A stretch of 64,000 bases of DNA from Flavobacteriaceae bacterium (GCA_002862805.1 PKEA01000029.1:1-64000), one strand, 5' to 3'; positions 25,807 to 36,097 are shown, counted from the first letter of the stretch. Numbers and translations: made by a program. Notes: generated by a model not told the origin, from the sequence alone.

Positions 25807-26499
25807 TTAACTATAAGAAATATCATTTTCTTTTTCTTCGTTAAAGATCATAAATTTATAAAAAGTAAAATTTGAGACTCCAAATAATAAAATTGTTAGA
25901 CTTCTAAAAATAGGAGCGTTTAAATAATATTTACTTATAAAAAAAACCCCAATTTGAATAACAAAAAGAACGGATGAAATAAGTAACCAAAAATTTTTGT
26001 TTTCATCTTCAAAAAGATAATTGTATAAGGCAATTCCGCCTATTAATGATGTTAAGAACCCGTTTAGTATCCAAGGATAAATGTCAGCATTTAAAAATTC
26101 ATTTATAAGTAAAATAAAATATAAATAAGTAAAGAAAAATGGTATAGAAGCCAAAAATAATGCGAACCAATTTTTATTTTTAATGCTATTATATACAATT
26201 AAAAAGATTAAAAATCGATATATAAGAGATATAATTGAGCCATATAAAGAACGTTCAGGAGTATCTTCCAAAAACATAACATATGCAAAGAAAAACAATA
26301 TTAAAGCACTTAAATAGATTACGTTTTTTTTATGAGAATGTAAGAAGTAAATAATTACCAACAAAGGTATTCTTGATCCTCCAATAATATAATTAAGAAT
26401 TGGAAAATCAGAAAAGTCAAAAAAAGAAAATACAGCAATTACTATGAAGTAAATGATTGTAAGTATTAAAACAGAACTACTACTGCTTAATGTTTTCAT
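25807..26499 (-). CDS. Polytopic membrane protein of unknown function
   Basis: A 230-residue, very hydrophobic protein with about seven or eight predicted membrane helices separated by short Lys/Asn-rich loops. No conserved polar residues that would indicate transport or catalysis are obvious. Its size and layout resemble YhhN/lysoplasmalogenase-type proteins, but this is only a resemblance. A -7 promoter element on the minus strand at 26517 supports independent expression. Confidence 0.62.
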   Translation of the reverse strand: MKTLSSSSSVLILTIIYFIVIAVFSFFDFSDFPILNYIIGGSRIPLLVIIYFLHSHKKNVIYLSALILFFFAYVMFLEDTPERSLYGSIISLIYRFLIFLIVYNSIKNKNWFALFLASIPFFFTYLYFILLINEFLNADIYPWILNGFLTSLIGGIALYNYLFEDENKNFWLLISSVLFVIQIGVFFISKYYLNAPIFRSLTILLFGVSNFTFYKFMIFNEEKENDISYS

Positions 26500-26516
26500 T
26501 TATACTTATTTGATAG

Positions 26517-26524
26517 CAAAAATA
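26517..26524 (-). promoter_or_regulatory. Promoter -7 element of the polytopic membrane protein gene
   Basis: On the minus strand TATTTTTG matches TAnnTTTG, 17 bases before the ATG at 26499. Confidence 0.45.
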
Positions 26525-26536
26525 TGAAGCTAAAAT

Positions 26537-26570
26537 AAAAAAACGAATCATATAATGATTCGTTTTTTTA
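26537..26570. terminator. Terminator of the M1 peptidase gene
   Basis: ACGAATCAT and ATGATTCGT form a stem with a 3-base loop, flanked by A and T tracts on either side, so it can work in both directions. It lies just beyond the minus-strand peptidase stop at 26588. Confidence 0.8.
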
Positions 26571-26587
26571 TTTTATTTTAAGGAAGT

Positions 26588-28465
26588 TTATTTTTTCTCA
26601 AAAACATTGTTTGTTAAGTCAACATCGGCCATTAATCCGCTTGGATCAATTACGATTGCTTTTATCGACGTTTTTGTTTTTTGTATGTCAAAGCTAAATG
26701 TTGGGCTTGACCAATCCCAGCCTTTTAAAACCGTTCTGTTTATTGAATATGAATTTGGTTTTTCCCAACGCATTAAAGTGTTTGGAATGTAAAACAATTC
26801 GTTACTTCCATCTTCATAAACGACAAGTAAGTCAATAGGCATAGGCATTCTTCCTATTCTTTCCAATGTAACTTTTGTGTTTTTATCAGCATCAGCTACT
26901 TCTTTTATTGCATAATCAATTGTGTTGGTAGTTTGTGTCCAATCTACTAAATACCAATCTAAATTGGCTCCAGAAACTTTTTCAGCCGAACGCTTAATGT
27001 CATTTGGAGTAGGGTGCGTTAATTTGTAATCTGCGTAATAACGTCTTAAAGTTTTCATTAGATTTTCAGTACCAATTACATAACCTAATTGTGCTAAAAA
27101 CACTTCACCTTTACTGTATGCGGATATTCCATATGCCATATTAATGTCATATCTATCGGCATGTGTAGAAAGTGGTTGTTCTTTTCCGCTTTTTACTAAA
27201 TAACGATAACCGTTATATGCGCCTTCAAAAGGATTATCTACTTTTTCTTTTCCAGGTAAAACGGTTTCCATTGCTAAATCTGAAATAAATGAAGTAAACC
27301 CTTCGTCCATCCATTCATGTTTAGATTCGTTTGAAGCTAATACAAATTGAAACCAAGAATGTGCAAACTCATGAGCAGTTACTCCAACTAAGCTTCCAAA
27401 GCTTCTGTTTCCTGTAATTAACGTACACATTCCGTATTCCATTCCACCATCTCCACCTTGAATAACTGAATATTGTTTGTATGGATATTCACCCACATTC
27501 TTATTGAAAAAATCTAATAATTCGGCTGTTTTTGGCTGAAGGTTTTTCCAGTTTTCTAAGTTTTCAGCTTTGTTTTTATACAAGAAGTGTAGCTCAACAT
27601 CATTTGGACCTAAAATCATATCATGAATATATTCATTGTCTGCTGCCCAAGTAAAATCATGAACATTTGGCGCCACAAAATGCCATGTTAATGTTTTTGT
27701 TCTTTTTGAATGCTTTACTTCTACACCTTTGTCTTCGTAACCGTGACCAATTTCATTTTTGTTTTGTAAATAACCTGTTCCGCCAACTGTATAATTTTTA
27801 TCAATTGTAAGTTTCACATCGAAATTCCCCCAAACTCCATGAAACTCTCTTCCAATATAAGGGTCAGCATGCCAACCTTCGAAATCATATTCGGCTAATT
27901 TTGGATACCATTGTGTCATTGAAAGCGCTACGCCTTCTTCAGAATTTCTTCCAGACCTTCTAACTTGTAGAGGAACTTGACCTTCAAAATCAAGAGTAAA
28001 AGTGGTTTTTTGTTTAGGAAGTATAGGTTCGTTTAGAGTTACTTCTAGGATTGTTCCAACCACTTTTGTTTTTGCGAAAGTACCATCTTGCTTAAAATTT
28101 TTAATATTTAAAAATCCTATTTCATTAGGTTTTAAAGTACTGATTCTGCTTTCTTTTATTTCTTTCCCGCCTTGTTTAAATGATCTAACCATTCGTTTAT
28201 CTGGATCAGCAATTGTTTGTAATCGCATATCCATTTCACTTCCTGGTTGGAAAGCGTTGTTGTATAGATGGTAGAAAACTTTCTTTAAGGTATCAGAAGA
28301 ATTATTAGTGTAAACTAATTCCTGACTTCCGTTGTATTGATAGTTTTTCACATCCATTTTCACATCCATCTTATAATCAGCATGTTGTTGCCAATAACCC
28401 GGATTAGGATTGTTTTGTGCAAACCCTAAAATGGTAAAAAGAGATAAAATAAAGGTTTTTTTCAT
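26588..28465 (-). CDS. M1 family metallopeptidase (aminopeptidase-like)
   Basis: A 625-residue exported zinc peptidase; signal peptide ends near GFAQ (residue 16). The zinc-binding HEFAH motif occurs in VTAHEFAHSWF (about residue 365), and the third ligand Glu follows in EWMDEGFTSF. The exopeptidase motif usually written GAMEN appears as GGMEYG, with Asn replaced by Tyr, a variation known for several secreted Bacteroidetes members. No C-terminal secretion domain (TIGR04183) is seen. It would act in the periplasm or outside the cell on peptide N-termini. It stands in a tandem minus-strand run with an S8 protease but is separated from it by a terminator. Confidence 0.9.
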   Translation of the reverse strand: MKKTFILSLFTILGFAQNNPNPGYWQQHADYKMDVKMDVKNYQYNGSQELVYTNNSSDTLKKVFYHLYNNAFQPGSEMDMRLQTIADPDKRMVRSFKQGGKEIKESRISTLKPNEIGFLNIKNFKQDGTFAKTKVVGTILEVTLNEPILPKQKTTFTLDFEGQVPLQVRRSGRNSEEGVALSMTQWYPKLAEYDFEGWHADPYIGREFHGVWGNFDVKLTIDKNYTVGGTGYLQNKNEIGHGYEDKGVEVKHSKRTKTLTWHFVAPNVHDFTWAADNEYIHDMILGPNDVELHFLYKNKAENLENWKNLQPKTAELLDFFNKNVGEYPYKQYSVIQGGDGGMEYGMCTLITGNRSFGSLVGVTAHEFAHSWFQFVLASNESKHEWMDEGFTSFISDLAMETVLPGKEKVDNPFEGAYNGYRYLVKSGKEQPLSTHADRYDINMAYGISAYSKGEVFLAQLGYVIGTENLMKTLRRYYADYKLTHPTPNDIKRSAEKVSGANLDWYLVDWTQTTNTIDYAIKEVADADKNTKVTLERIGRMPMPIDLLVVYEDGSNELFYIPNTLMRWEKPNSYSINRTVLKGWDWSSPTFSFDIQKTKTSIKAIVIDPSGLMADVDLTNNVFEKK

Positions 28466-28476
28466 AATTACATGTT

Positions 28477-28520
28477 TAAAAAAACCACAAAGACATTTAA
28501 AAAACGGCTTTGTGGTTTAA
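28477..28520 (-). terminator. Terminator of the S8 protease gene
   Basis: AAACCACAAAG (28482-28492) and CTTTGTGGTTT (28508-28518) form an 11-bp stem. On the minus strand it is followed by a run of T residues. Confidence 0.7.
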
Positions 28521-28542
28521 AATTTAAAATATTAAAATTTTA

Positions 28543-30135
28543 TTATTTCGACATTTTTTCAGCCATTAATAATGCATTATAAGCATTAACAATTTTACCT
28601 GTTTTAGAAGCATCAGCAAAGTTTACTTTGTGTTTGTCTTCTCCTACAGTAACTGTGTTTTTTAAAGGAGTTCCACTTTCCATGATAATTTGTTTCACTT
28701 GTGAAGCACTTAACTTTGGATAGTAAGAACGAATCATTGCAGCAACACCAGCAACGTTTGGCGATGCCATTGAAGTTCCTTGTAAATATTCATACGTTTG
28801 GTCTGGAGTAGTAGCATATATTTGTACTCCAGGAGCATAGATATCTACATTTTTCTTACCATAGTTAGAAAAACTAGCTGCCATTTTAGAACCATATTCT
28901 GGGGCTAATGCACCAATAATTAATACATTGTTAGAAATTTCAGGAGCACCATCATAAGAATCTGAAGGATATTTGTTTTCAACATCTAAATCTTTAGAGT
29001 CATTACCTGCAGCAAAAATAACTAATACATCTTTTTCAGCAGCATATTTTAATGCGTCTTGAACCCATTCTTTATTTGGAGAAAAGTATTTACCGAAAGA
29101 ACCATTAATTACTTTTGCTCCATTATCTACAGCATAACGAATTCCTAAAGCGATATCTTTGTCATACTCATCTCCATTTGGAACAGCTCTAACAGCCATA
29201 ATTTTTACATTAGTCGCAACACCGTCTCCACCTTTACCGTTACCTCTAACTTGAGCAACAATTCCTGCTACGTGAGTTCCGTGTTTAGCGTCTTTCGCAA
29301 CCGGTCCAATTACGTTATTGTTACCATATTTTGTATCGTTAATGTCGTTTGGATTATCTCCAACTATAGAACGGCCGTCAAAATCAACATTTAAGTTATA
29401 GTTTAATTGACCGTAAACATAGTCAACTCCACTTTGAATTCTTTTATCGAAAGCTTCTTTAGATTGTCCAGAAAGAATTTGAGTAAACATTCCTTTATAT
29501 TGAAGAAGTGTTTCATCTGTAGTTTCCATTGCTTTAACATCATCTAAATTAAAGTTGTCTTTTTTAAGATGCGCTTTTATAGCTTTATCAGCATTAACAA
29601 TCATGTCAATTTGCTGTTTAGTTTGCATAATTCCAGCTAATTCTTCGTCTAATTGTGCTTTTGCTTTTTCATAATCAGGTGTTCCTGGTCCTTTTTTAAC
29701 GATACGAGTTAATTCTAACTGTTCATCATTACTATCTCCTAGGAAATTCCAACCATTTATATCATCGATGTAACCGTTGTTGTCATCGTCAATTCCATTT
29801 CCGGCAATTTCTTTAGGGTTCACCCAAATCACCCCTTGTAAGTCTTCATGTCTAATATCTACACCAGAATCTACAATACCAACAATTACAGTTGATCCTT
29901 TTTTCCCTTTTAATAATTCAGCATAAGCTTTATCAACACTCATTCCAGGGACCGTATCTTTCACTAAATCTAAATGACTCCATCTTTTAAGGTCTTTTTC
30001 AGCTAAAGGAGTTATTTTTAAAGGTAAATTGTCAATGTTCTCTACAGGAGTAGAAACCATAGTTTTAGCACCACCACAACTAGCTAAAGCAAAGGCTAAT
30101 GCCGCTGTTAAGTACAAAGGTTTAAAAGTTCTCAT
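28543..30135 (-). CDS. S8 family serine peptidase (subtilisin-like lipoprotein)
   Basis: A 530-residue protease with lipobox ALASC (Cys20), indicating attachment to a membrane. The catalytic triad is visible: Asp89 in VGIVDSGVD, His near residue 286 in KHGTHVAGIV, and Ser near residue 460 in LQGTSMASPNVAG. A ~130-residue helical insertion lies between the Asp and His motifs, rich in charged residues. The region before the Asp is too short for a typical inhibitory propeptide. The substrate is unknown. It is preceded by the MBL-fold gene (77-base gap) and followed by the M1 peptidase, so two proteases lie side by side. Confidence 0.92.
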   Translation of the reverse strand: MRTFKPLYLTAALAFALASCGGAKTMVSTPVENIDNLPLKITPLAEKDLKRWSHLDLVKDTVPGMSVDKAYAELLKGKKGSTVIVGIVDSGVDIRHEDLQGVIWVNPKEIAGNGIDDDNNGYIDDINGWNFLGDSNDEQLELTRIVKKGPGTPDYEKAKAQLDEELAGIMQTKQQIDMIVNADKAIKAHLKKDNFNLDDVKAMETTDETLLQYKGMFTQILSGQSKEAFDKRIQSGVDYVYGQLNYNLNVDFDGRSIVGDNPNDINDTKYGNNNVIGPVAKDAKHGTHVAGIVAQVRGNGKGGDGVATNVKIMAVRAVPNGDEYDKDIALGIRYAVDNGAKVINGSFGKYFSPNKEWVQDALKYAAEKDVLVIFAAGNDSKDLDVENKYPSDSYDGAPEISNNVLIIGALAPEYGSKMAASFSNYGKKNVDIYAPGVQIYATTPDQTYEYLQGTSMASPNVAGVAAMIRSYYPKLSASQVKQIIMESGTPLKNTVTVGEDKHKVNFADASKTGKIVNAYNALLMAEKMSK

Positions 30136-30212
30136 TTGTGTAATTTTTTGGTTATAAATTTTATATATGTCAAAAATCTGCTTAATTTGTTACAAAACAG
30201 ATATACTTAACT

Positions 30213-31073
30213 TTATTTTAAGATTTCATTACAGGTAAAAACATCTTTTAATCTCACCCCTTTTTCGGTATGTTGAACCGTTATTATTTGATTGTGAGAA
30301 TCATGTTCTAACCATAAATAATAATTATTATCAGCAGCAGCTTTTAAAAAAATTTCTTTTTCATCCATCGATAATAAAGGTCTAGTATCATAACCTGTAA
30401 CATAAGGAATTGGAATATGGCCTGCTGTTGGTAACATGTCTGCACAAAAAACAATGGTTTTACCTTTGTAATTAATATGTGGTAACATTTGTTTTTCGGT
30501 GTGACCGTCTGCGTAAAATATGCCAAAGCCTAATTCTTTAGAAAAGCCAAAATTTCCATCAGGTCTTTCAATAAAATTTAATTGTCCGCTTTCCTGCATT
30601 GGAATAATATTTTCACGTAAAAAAGAAGCTTTTTCTCTAGCATTTGGTTTGGTTGCCCATTCCCAATGGTTTTCATTAGTCCAAAACTTAGCGTTTTTAA
30701 AAGCGACTTCATAACCTGTTTTGTCTTTGTTCCAGATCACACTTCCTCCGCAATGGTCAAAATGCAAATGTGTCATAAAAACATCGGTGATGTCGTCTCT
30801 ATGAAATCCTGCATTTTTTAATGATTGGTCTATACTAAAATCACCCCATTGGTAATAATATCCAAAAAACTTATCCGATTGTTTATCCCCCATTCCATTA
30901 TCGATCAAGATCAATCGATTTTCGTCTTCAATTAACAAGCAACGGGCTGCAATATCAATTAAATTATTATTATCAGCCGGATTAGTTCTGTTCCATATAG
31001 TTTTTGGAACCACTCCAAACATGGCGCCTCCGTCTAATTTAAAATTTCCTGCTTCAATAGAATGTATGATCAT
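30213..31073 (-). CDS. Metallo-beta-lactamase-fold hydrolase (lactonase-like)
   Basis: About 286 residues from ATG 31073. A longer frame to 31121 would add 16 residues of unlikely sequence. The dinuclear zinc motif HLHFDHCGG is clear, followed by conserved histidines and aspartates (ADGHTEKQM and FCADMLP, then EHDSH). The protein has no signal peptide and should be cytoplasmic. The N-terminus FKLDGGAMFGVVPKTIW resembles the N-acyl-homoserine lactone lactonase-like branch, in which some Bacteroidetes members quench quorum signals. The lactonase role is inference from this resemblance only. Confidence 0.85.
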   Translation of the reverse strand: MIIHSIEAGNFKLDGGAMFGVVPKTIWNRTNPADNNNLIDIAARCLLIEDENRLILIDNGMGDKQSDKFFGYYYQWGDFSIDQSLKNAGFHRDDITDVFMTHLHFDHCGGSVIWNKDKTGYEVAFKNAKFWTNENHWEWATKPNAREKASFLRENIIPMQESGQLNFIERPDGNFGFSKELGFGIFYADGHTEKQMLPHINYKGKTIVFCADMLPTAGHIPIPYVTGYDTRPLLSMDEKEIFLKAAADNNYYLWLEHDSHNQIITVQHTEKGVRLKDVFTCNEILK

Positions 31074-31175
31074 ATTAGAATTTTGATGCAAATTACAAAA
31101 TTCTAAAGAAATCTTCAGCATAGAATTAAGTATAAAGTAAAACTATCGACCAATAAGTTATAAAAATGTTATTCT

Positions 31176-31208
31176 TTGAGGAAAAAAACATATTATGCCT
31201 TATATTTG
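31176..31208 (+). promoter_or_regulatory. Promoter of the sufA-sufB-sufC-sufD block
   Basis: A TTG at 31176-31178 lies 22 bases before TATATTTG (31201-31208), matching the Bacteroidetes TTG / TAnnTTTG layout. The sufA ATG follows 30 bases later, leaving room for a short leader. Confidence 0.65.
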
Positions 31209-31238
31209 CGGTTAATTTAGACAAAATCAAAATAACAA

Positions 31239-31568
31239 ATGATTAAAGTTTCTGATGATGCAAGTAAAAAAATCGTAGCAATGATGCAAGAAGATGGTTT
31301 TGATGCAACTAAAGATTACGTTAGAGTTGGCGTAAAAAGTGGTGGTTGTTCTGGCTTGTCTTACGATTTAAAGTTTGACAAAGAGTTGGGAGAAAACGAT
31401 AAAGTTTTTGAAGATAATGGAGTTAAAATAGCGGTTGAAAAGAAAAGCTTTCTTTATCTAGCAGGTACAATTCTAGAATTTTCTGGCGGATTAAACGGAA
31501 AAGGTTTTGTATTTAATAACCCTAATGCACAAAGAACTTGTGGTTGTGGGGAAAGTTTTTCACTTTAA
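31239..31568 (+). CDS. sufA: HesB/IscA family iron-sulfur cluster carrier
   Basis: A 109-residue A-type Fe-S carrier that receives clusters from the SufBCD scaffold and delivers them to apoproteins. The three cluster-ligand cysteines are visible, one in GGCSGLSYDL and two in the C-terminal CGCGESF. The N-terminal VSDDASKKI is typical of HesB proteins. It is the first gene of the SUF block and starts 30 bases after the promoter element; sufB follows after 9 bases. Its place in this operon makes SufA the best name, but IscA-like is equally correct by sequence. Confidence 0.93.
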   Translation: MIKVSDDASKKIVAMMQEDGFDATKDYVRVGVKSGGCSGLSYDLKFDKELGENDKVFEDNGVKIAVEKKSFLYLAGTILEFSGGLNGKGFVFNNPNAQRTCGCGESFSL

Positions 31569-31577
31569 AAAAAAATA

Positions 31578-33026
31578 ATGTCAAAATATACCGAAGACGA
31601 CTTAAAAGTCGAATTAGAAAACAAAGAATACGAATACGGATTTTACACCGAATTAGACTCGGAAACATTTCCTATAGGTCTTAATGAGGATATTGTTCGT
31701 GCAATTTCTTTGAAAAAAGAAGAGCCAGAATGGATGACAGAATGGCGCTTAGAAGCTTTTCGAGCATGGAAAGAAATGATAGAGCCAGAATGGGCAAATG
31801 TTCATTATGCAAAACCAGATTTTCAAGCCATTTCGTATTATTCAGCACCAAAGAAAGTTGATCCAAACAAGACTTTAGATGATGTTGATCCTGAATTATT
31901 AGCGATGTATAAAAAGCTAGGAATTTCAGTTGACGAACAAAAGAAAATGAATAATATTGCTATGGATATTGTAGTCGATTCTGTTTCTGTAGCTACAACT
32001 TTTAAAAAGACTTTAGCAGAAAAAGGCATTATTTTCATGAGTATTTCTGAAGCAATAAAAGAGCATCCAGAATTAGTGAGAAAATATTTAGGAACTGTTG
32101 TGCCTCAAAAAGATAATTTTTATGCAGCTTTAAATTCGGCTGTATTCTCAGATGGAAGTTTCTGCTATATTCCAAAAGGAGTTAAATGTCCAATGGAACT
32201 TTCTACCTATTTTAGAATAAACCAAGCCGGAACAGGTCAGTTTGAAAGAACACTTTTAATTGCTGACGAAGGAAGTTATGTTTCATATTTAGAAGGTTGT
32301 ACAGCTCCAAGTCGTGATGAAAATCAATTACACGCAGCCGTTGTTGAGTTAATTGCTTTAGATGATGCAGAAATTAAATATTCAACTGTACAAAACTGGT
32401 TTCCAGGAAATAAAGAAGGAAAAGGTGGTGTTTATAATTTTGTAACGAAAAGAGGTTTGTGTGAGAAAAACGCAAAAATTTCTTGGACACAAGTAGAAAC
32501 TGGTTCAGCCGTAACTTGGAAATATCCTTCTTGTGTGTTAAAAGGAGATAATTCAATTGGTGAATTTTATTCAATTGCTGTAACTAATAATTTCCAACAA
32601 GCAGATACAGGAACAAAAATGATTCACTTAGGAAAAAATACTAAGTCAACCATTATATCAAAAGGTATTTCTGCAGGAAAATCACAAAATAGTTATAGAG
32701 GTTTAGTACAAATTTCTTCAAGAGCTGAAAATGCTCGTAACTTTTCACAATGTGACAGTTTGTTGATGGGAAATAATTGTGGAGCACATACTTTTCCATA
32801 TATAGAAAGTAAAAATACTTCTGCAATAATTGAACACGAAGCTACAACCTCAAAAATTGGTGAAGACCAAGTTTTTTATTGTAATCAACGCGGAATTCCA
32901 ACAGAAAAAGCAATTGCTTTAATTGTAAATGGTTTCAGTAAAGAAGTATTGAATAAGTTACCAATGGAATTTGCTGTTGAAGCACAAAAATTATTGGAAA
33001 TTTCGTTAGAAGGTTCTGTTGGATAG
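31578..33026 (+). CDS. sufB: Fe-S cluster assembly scaffold protein SufB
   Basis: A 482-residue member of the SufB/SufD family. SufB forms the SufBC2D scaffold on which Fe-S clusters are built. Conserved SufB features include [20 protein letters not shown] in the middle and the C-terminal [20 protein letters not shown], plus the cluster-associated Cys/Glu/His region around [19 protein letters not shown]. The length is standard. It lies 9 bases after sufA and 36 bases before sufC, in an operon. Confidence 0.97.
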   Translation: MSKYTEDDLKVELENKEYEYGFYTELDSETFPIGLNEDIVRAISLKKEEPEWMTEWRLEAFRAWKEMIEPEWANVHYAKPDFQAISYYSAPKKVDPNKTLDDVDPELLAMYKKLGISVDEQKKMNNIAMDIVVDSVSVATTFKKTLAEKGIIFMSISEAIKEHPELVRKYLGTVVPQKDNFYAALNSAVFSDGSFCYIPKGVKCPMELSTYFRINQAGTGQFERTLLIADEGSYVSYLEGCTAPSRDENQLHAAVVELIALDDAEIKYSTVQNWFPGNKEGKGGVYNFVTKRGLCEKNAKISWTQVETGSAVTWKYPSCVLKGDNSIGEFYSIAVTNNFQQADTGTKMIHLGKNTKSTIISKGISAGKSQNSYRGLVQISSRAENARNFSQCDSLLMGNNCGAHTFPYIESKNTSAIIEHEATTSKIGEDQVFYCNQRGIPTEKAIALIVNGFSKEVLNKLPMEFAVEAQKLLEISLEGSVG

Positions 33027-33062
33027 TTAAATAATTAATTAAGAATAAAACACATTCAAAAA

Positions 33063-33812
33063 ATGTTATCAATAAAAAATTTACACGCTTCAATTGAAGA
33101 TAAAGAAATATTAAAAGGAATTAACCTTGAAGTTAAAGCAGGTGAAGTACATGCGATTATGGGACCAAATGGCGCTGGAAAATCTACATTATCTTCTATT
33201 ATTGCTGGAAATGAAAATTACGAAGTTACACAAGGTGAAATTTTCTTAGAAGGAGAAGACTTATCAGAATTAGCACCAGAAGAAAGAGCGCACAAAGGTG
33301 TTTTCTTATCATTTCAATATCCAGTTGAAATCCCAGGTGTTTCGGTAACGAACTTTATTAAAACTGCAATTAACGAAAGCAGAAAAGCAAAAGGTTTAGA
33401 GGACATGCCTGCTAACGAAATGCTAAAGTTGATTCGTGAAAAATCAGAATTATTAGAAATTGATCGTAAGTTTTTATCTCGTTCGTTAAACGAAGGTTTT
33501 TCTGGAGGAGAAAAGAAAAGAAATGAAATTTTTCAAATGGCAATGTTAGAACCTAAAGTGGCTATTTTAGATGAAACCGATTCTGGTTTGGATATCGATG
33601 CACTTAGAATTGTTGCCAATGGTGTTAATAAATTAAAAAGCAAAGACAATGCAGTAGTTGTAATTACGCATTATCAAAGACTTTTAGAATATATTGTTCC
33701 CGATTTTGTTCATGTATTAATGGATGGAAAAATTGTGAAATCAGGAGGAAAAGAATTGGCTTTAGAGTTAGAAGAAAGAGGTTACGATTGGATTAAAGCT
33801 GAATTAGTCTAA
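33063..33812 (+). CDS. sufC: Fe-S cluster assembly ATPase SufC
   Basis: A 249-residue ABC-type ATPase that drives conformational change of the SufB-SufD complex. The Walker A motif GPNGAGKST is at residues 34-42. The ABC signature appears as FSGGEKKRNE (about residue 147), and Walker B as VAILDETDSGLD, where the Asp after Glu-Thr is characteristic of SufC. It has no membrane domain. The gene lies between sufB and sufD; sufD follows after 11 bases. Confidence 0.97.
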   Translation: MLSIKNLHASIEDKEILKGINLEVKAGEVHAIMGPNGAGKSTLSSIIAGNENYEVTQGEIFLEGEDLSELAPEERAHKGVFLSFQYPVEIPGVSVTNFIKTAINESRKAKGLEDMPANEMLKLIREKSELLEIDRKFLSRSLNEGFSGGEKKRNEIFQMAMLEPKVAILDETDSGLDIDALRIVANGVNKLKSKDNAVVVITHYQRLLEYIVPDFVHVLMDGKIVKSGGKELALELEERGYDWIKAELV

Positions 33813-33823
33813 AGACAAAAAAA

Positions 33824-35140
33824 ATGGAATTAAAAGATAAATTAATATCGTCATTTATGGCATTTGAAGAAAAAATTGACACTTCTTCTTCATTACATGA
33901 TGTTCGATCTGCAGCAATAAAAAATTTCGAAAACAAAGGTTTTCCTTCTAAAAAAGAAGAAGCTTGGAAATATACTTCTTTAAATGCAGTTTTAAAGAAT
34001 GATTTTTCGGTTTTCCCAAAAAAGGAAAATGCAGTTGAATTTGCAACTGTAAAAAAATATTTTTTACACGACGTTGATACTTATAAAGTAGTTTTCGTGG
34101 ATGGAATTTTTTCTTCTTTCTTATCTTCAACAACACATGATGGATTAGATGTTTGTTTAATGTCTTCTGCCTTGAACAAACCGAAATACAAGATGGTTAT
34201 TGACGAGTATTTCAATAAAATTGCCAGCAAAGACGAAAGTTTAACAACTTTAAATACCGCATTTGCAAAAGAAGGTGCTTATATAAATGTTCCAAAAAGT
34301 AAAGTAGTAGATAAACCAATTGAAATTATTTACTTTTCAACAGGAAATGAAGCCGCTTTAATGGTTCAACCAAGAAACTTAGTAATTGTAGGAGAAAATG
34401 CTCATGTTCAAATTATTGAGCGTCATCAAAGTTTGAATAGCAATCCTGTTTTAACGAATTCAGTTACCGAAATATTTGCTCAAAAAAGAGCTATTGTAGA
34501 TTATTATAAAATTCAAAACGACGTACAAACAGCCAATTTAATTGACAATACTTACATTGCGCAAAAGCAAGAAAGTAGAGTAGCTGTACATACGTTTTCA
34601 TTTGGAGGAAATATTACACGTAATAATTTAAATTTCTATCATCAAGGTGAAAGAATTGACTCAACCTTAAAAGGAATTACAATTATTGGCGACAAACAAC
34701 ATGTTGATCATTATACTTTAGTGCAACATGCAACACCAAATTGCGAAAGTCACCAAAATTATAAAACTATTTTAAGCGACAGTTCAACAGGAGTTTTTAA
34801 CGGAAAAATTTTCGTAGAAAAAGAAGCGCAAAAAACAAATGCTTTTCAGCAAAACAATAATATTCTTCTAAGTGATAAAGCAACAATTAATGCAAAACCT
34901 CAATTAGAAATCTTTGCTGATGATGTTAAGTGTTCACATGGTTGTACCATTGGTCAATTAGACGAAAGCGCATTATTTTATATGCAACAACGTGGAATTC
35001 CTAAAAAAGAAGCTCGTGCGTTATTAATGTTTGCATTTTCTAATGAAGTAATTGAAAGTATTAAAATACCTGAATTAAAACAACGTATTACAAAAATTAT
35101 CGCAACTAAATTAGGTGTAAACTTAGGTTTCGATTTGTAG
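33824..35140 (+). CDS. sufD: Fe-S cluster assembly protein SufD
   Basis: A 438-residue SufB paralogue that pairs with SufB and binds SufC. The N-terminal segment contains FPSKKEEAWKYTSL, a hallmark of SufD. The C-terminal beta-helix region includes NGKIFVEKEAQKTNAFQ, then DDVKCSHGCTIGQLDE and QQRGIPKKEARALLMFAF, with the conserved Cys/His. The operon transcript ends shortly after this gene at a strong terminator (35158). Confidence 0.97.
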   Translation: MELKDKLISSFMAFEEKIDTSSSLHDVRSAAIKNFENKGFPSKKEEAWKYTSLNAVLKNDFSVFPKKENAVEFATVKKYFLHDVDTYKVVFVDGIFSSFLSSTTHDGLDVCLMSSALNKPKYKMVIDEYFNKIASKDESLTTLNTAFAKEGAYINVPKSKVVDKPIEIIYFSTGNEAALMVQPRNLVIVGENAHVQIIERHQSLNSNPVLTNSVTEIFAQKRAIVDYYKIQNDVQTANLIDNTYIAQKQESRVAVHTFSFGGNITRNNLNFYHQGERIDSTLKGITIIGDKQHVDHYTLVQHATPNCESHQNYKTILSDSSTGVFNGKIFVEKEAQKTNAFQQNNNILLSDKATINAKPQLEIFADDVKCSHGCTIGQLDESALFYMQQRGIPKKEARALLMFAFSNEVIESIKIPELKQRITKIIATKLGVNLGFDL

Positions 35141-35157
35141 TAATTTAGATTCATATT

Positions 35158-35196
35158 AAAACATAAAATCCGTCTTTTTGACGGATTTTATGTTTT
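35158..35196 (+). terminator. Strong Rho-independent terminator after sufD
   Basis: AAAACATAAAATCCGTC is a perfect 17-base match to the reverse complement arm GACGGATTTTATGTTTT, with a 5-T loop and a weak T-rich tail. Confidence 0.87.
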
Positions 35197-35275
35197 AAAT
35201 ATTTTTTAAAAAATACGTCATTTGCCTTATTAATTTTTGTTCCTTAAATATTTAGTTTTACAAAAAACATATATT

Positions 35276-36097
35276 ATGAATAAATTTATTTCTGCTTTTT
35301 TACTTATTGTAAGTATAAATGTAAATTCTCAAGAAAAACAAACTAAAATTTTTGCCCCTTTTAATCCAAAAGCTTTAGTTTATAAATTAGCTGACATAAA
35401 TCCAGATTTATATCAATTTAAAGGCGCAATTAAGACAATTAAGACAAATGGTTATTCAATTGAAGAGTTTGACCAAAAAGGCAGGTTAATACAGTCATTT
35501 TCAATTGATGATGAAGGACGAAAAAAAATCACAAAAAAATATATTTACACAGATGCCTTTACAATTAAAACGACTACATATGTAGATGAAGGCGGCATTA
35601 TAAATGGCGAATACAAACTAGACAAAAGTGGAAATATAATATCATACATTTATGTGGGCGGTGAAAATACACCTGATTATTATGATAAATACAATATTCG
35701 ATATGAATATAATAATGGTCTTTTAACTAAAGAAATTGTAGATGTTTCTGAAAAAGGTTATGAGCATAAAAACGAAATAACAACTTATAAATACGATGAA
35801 AAAGGAAGAGTTGTTGAGTCTCGATTTTGGTATGATGCTAACGAAGATATTGAGTTTTTAAACACTTATGACTATTCATTATTTGAAAAAAGTAAAACAA
35901 TATCGGCATTAATTGGAAATGGATATTACAGTAAAACTTACACCTATAATAACAATCTTACACTTGTAAATCAAACTGTGAAAGAAGGAGATTACTATTC
36001 TTCCGATTTTTTTGAAGGTTATAATTCCCCTATATATGACACATATGGAAATTTTATCTCTGGTTCATCAACAACAATTGTATACACATACTATTAA
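35276..36097 (+). CDS. Secreted YD/RHS-like repeat protein of unknown function
   Basis: About 273 residues from ATG 35276; the in-frame TTG at 35237 is upstream of the signal peptide and unlikely. The signal peptide is MNKFISAFLLIVSINVNSQ. The mature part contains short beta-rich repeats with Tyr and Asp/Gly turns (IEEFDQKGRLIQSF, YKYDEKGRVVESRFWYD), resembling YD/RHS-type repeats. No toxin or catalytic domain follows. It lies between the suf blocks, immediately after the sufD terminator. Confidence 0.72.
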   Translation: MNKFISAFLLIVSINVNSQEKQTKIFAPFNPKALVYKLADINPDLYQFKGAIKTIKTNGYSIEEFDQKGRLIQSFSIDDEGRKKITKKYIYTDAFTIKTTTYVDEGGIINGEYKLDKSGNIISYIYVGGENTPDYYDKYNIRYEYNNGLLTKEIVDVSEKGYEHKNEITTYKYDEKGRVVESRFWYDANEDIEFLNTYDYSLFEKSKTISALIGNGYYSKTYTYNNNLTLVNQTVKEGDYYSSDFFEGYNSPIYDTYGNFISGSSTTIVYTYY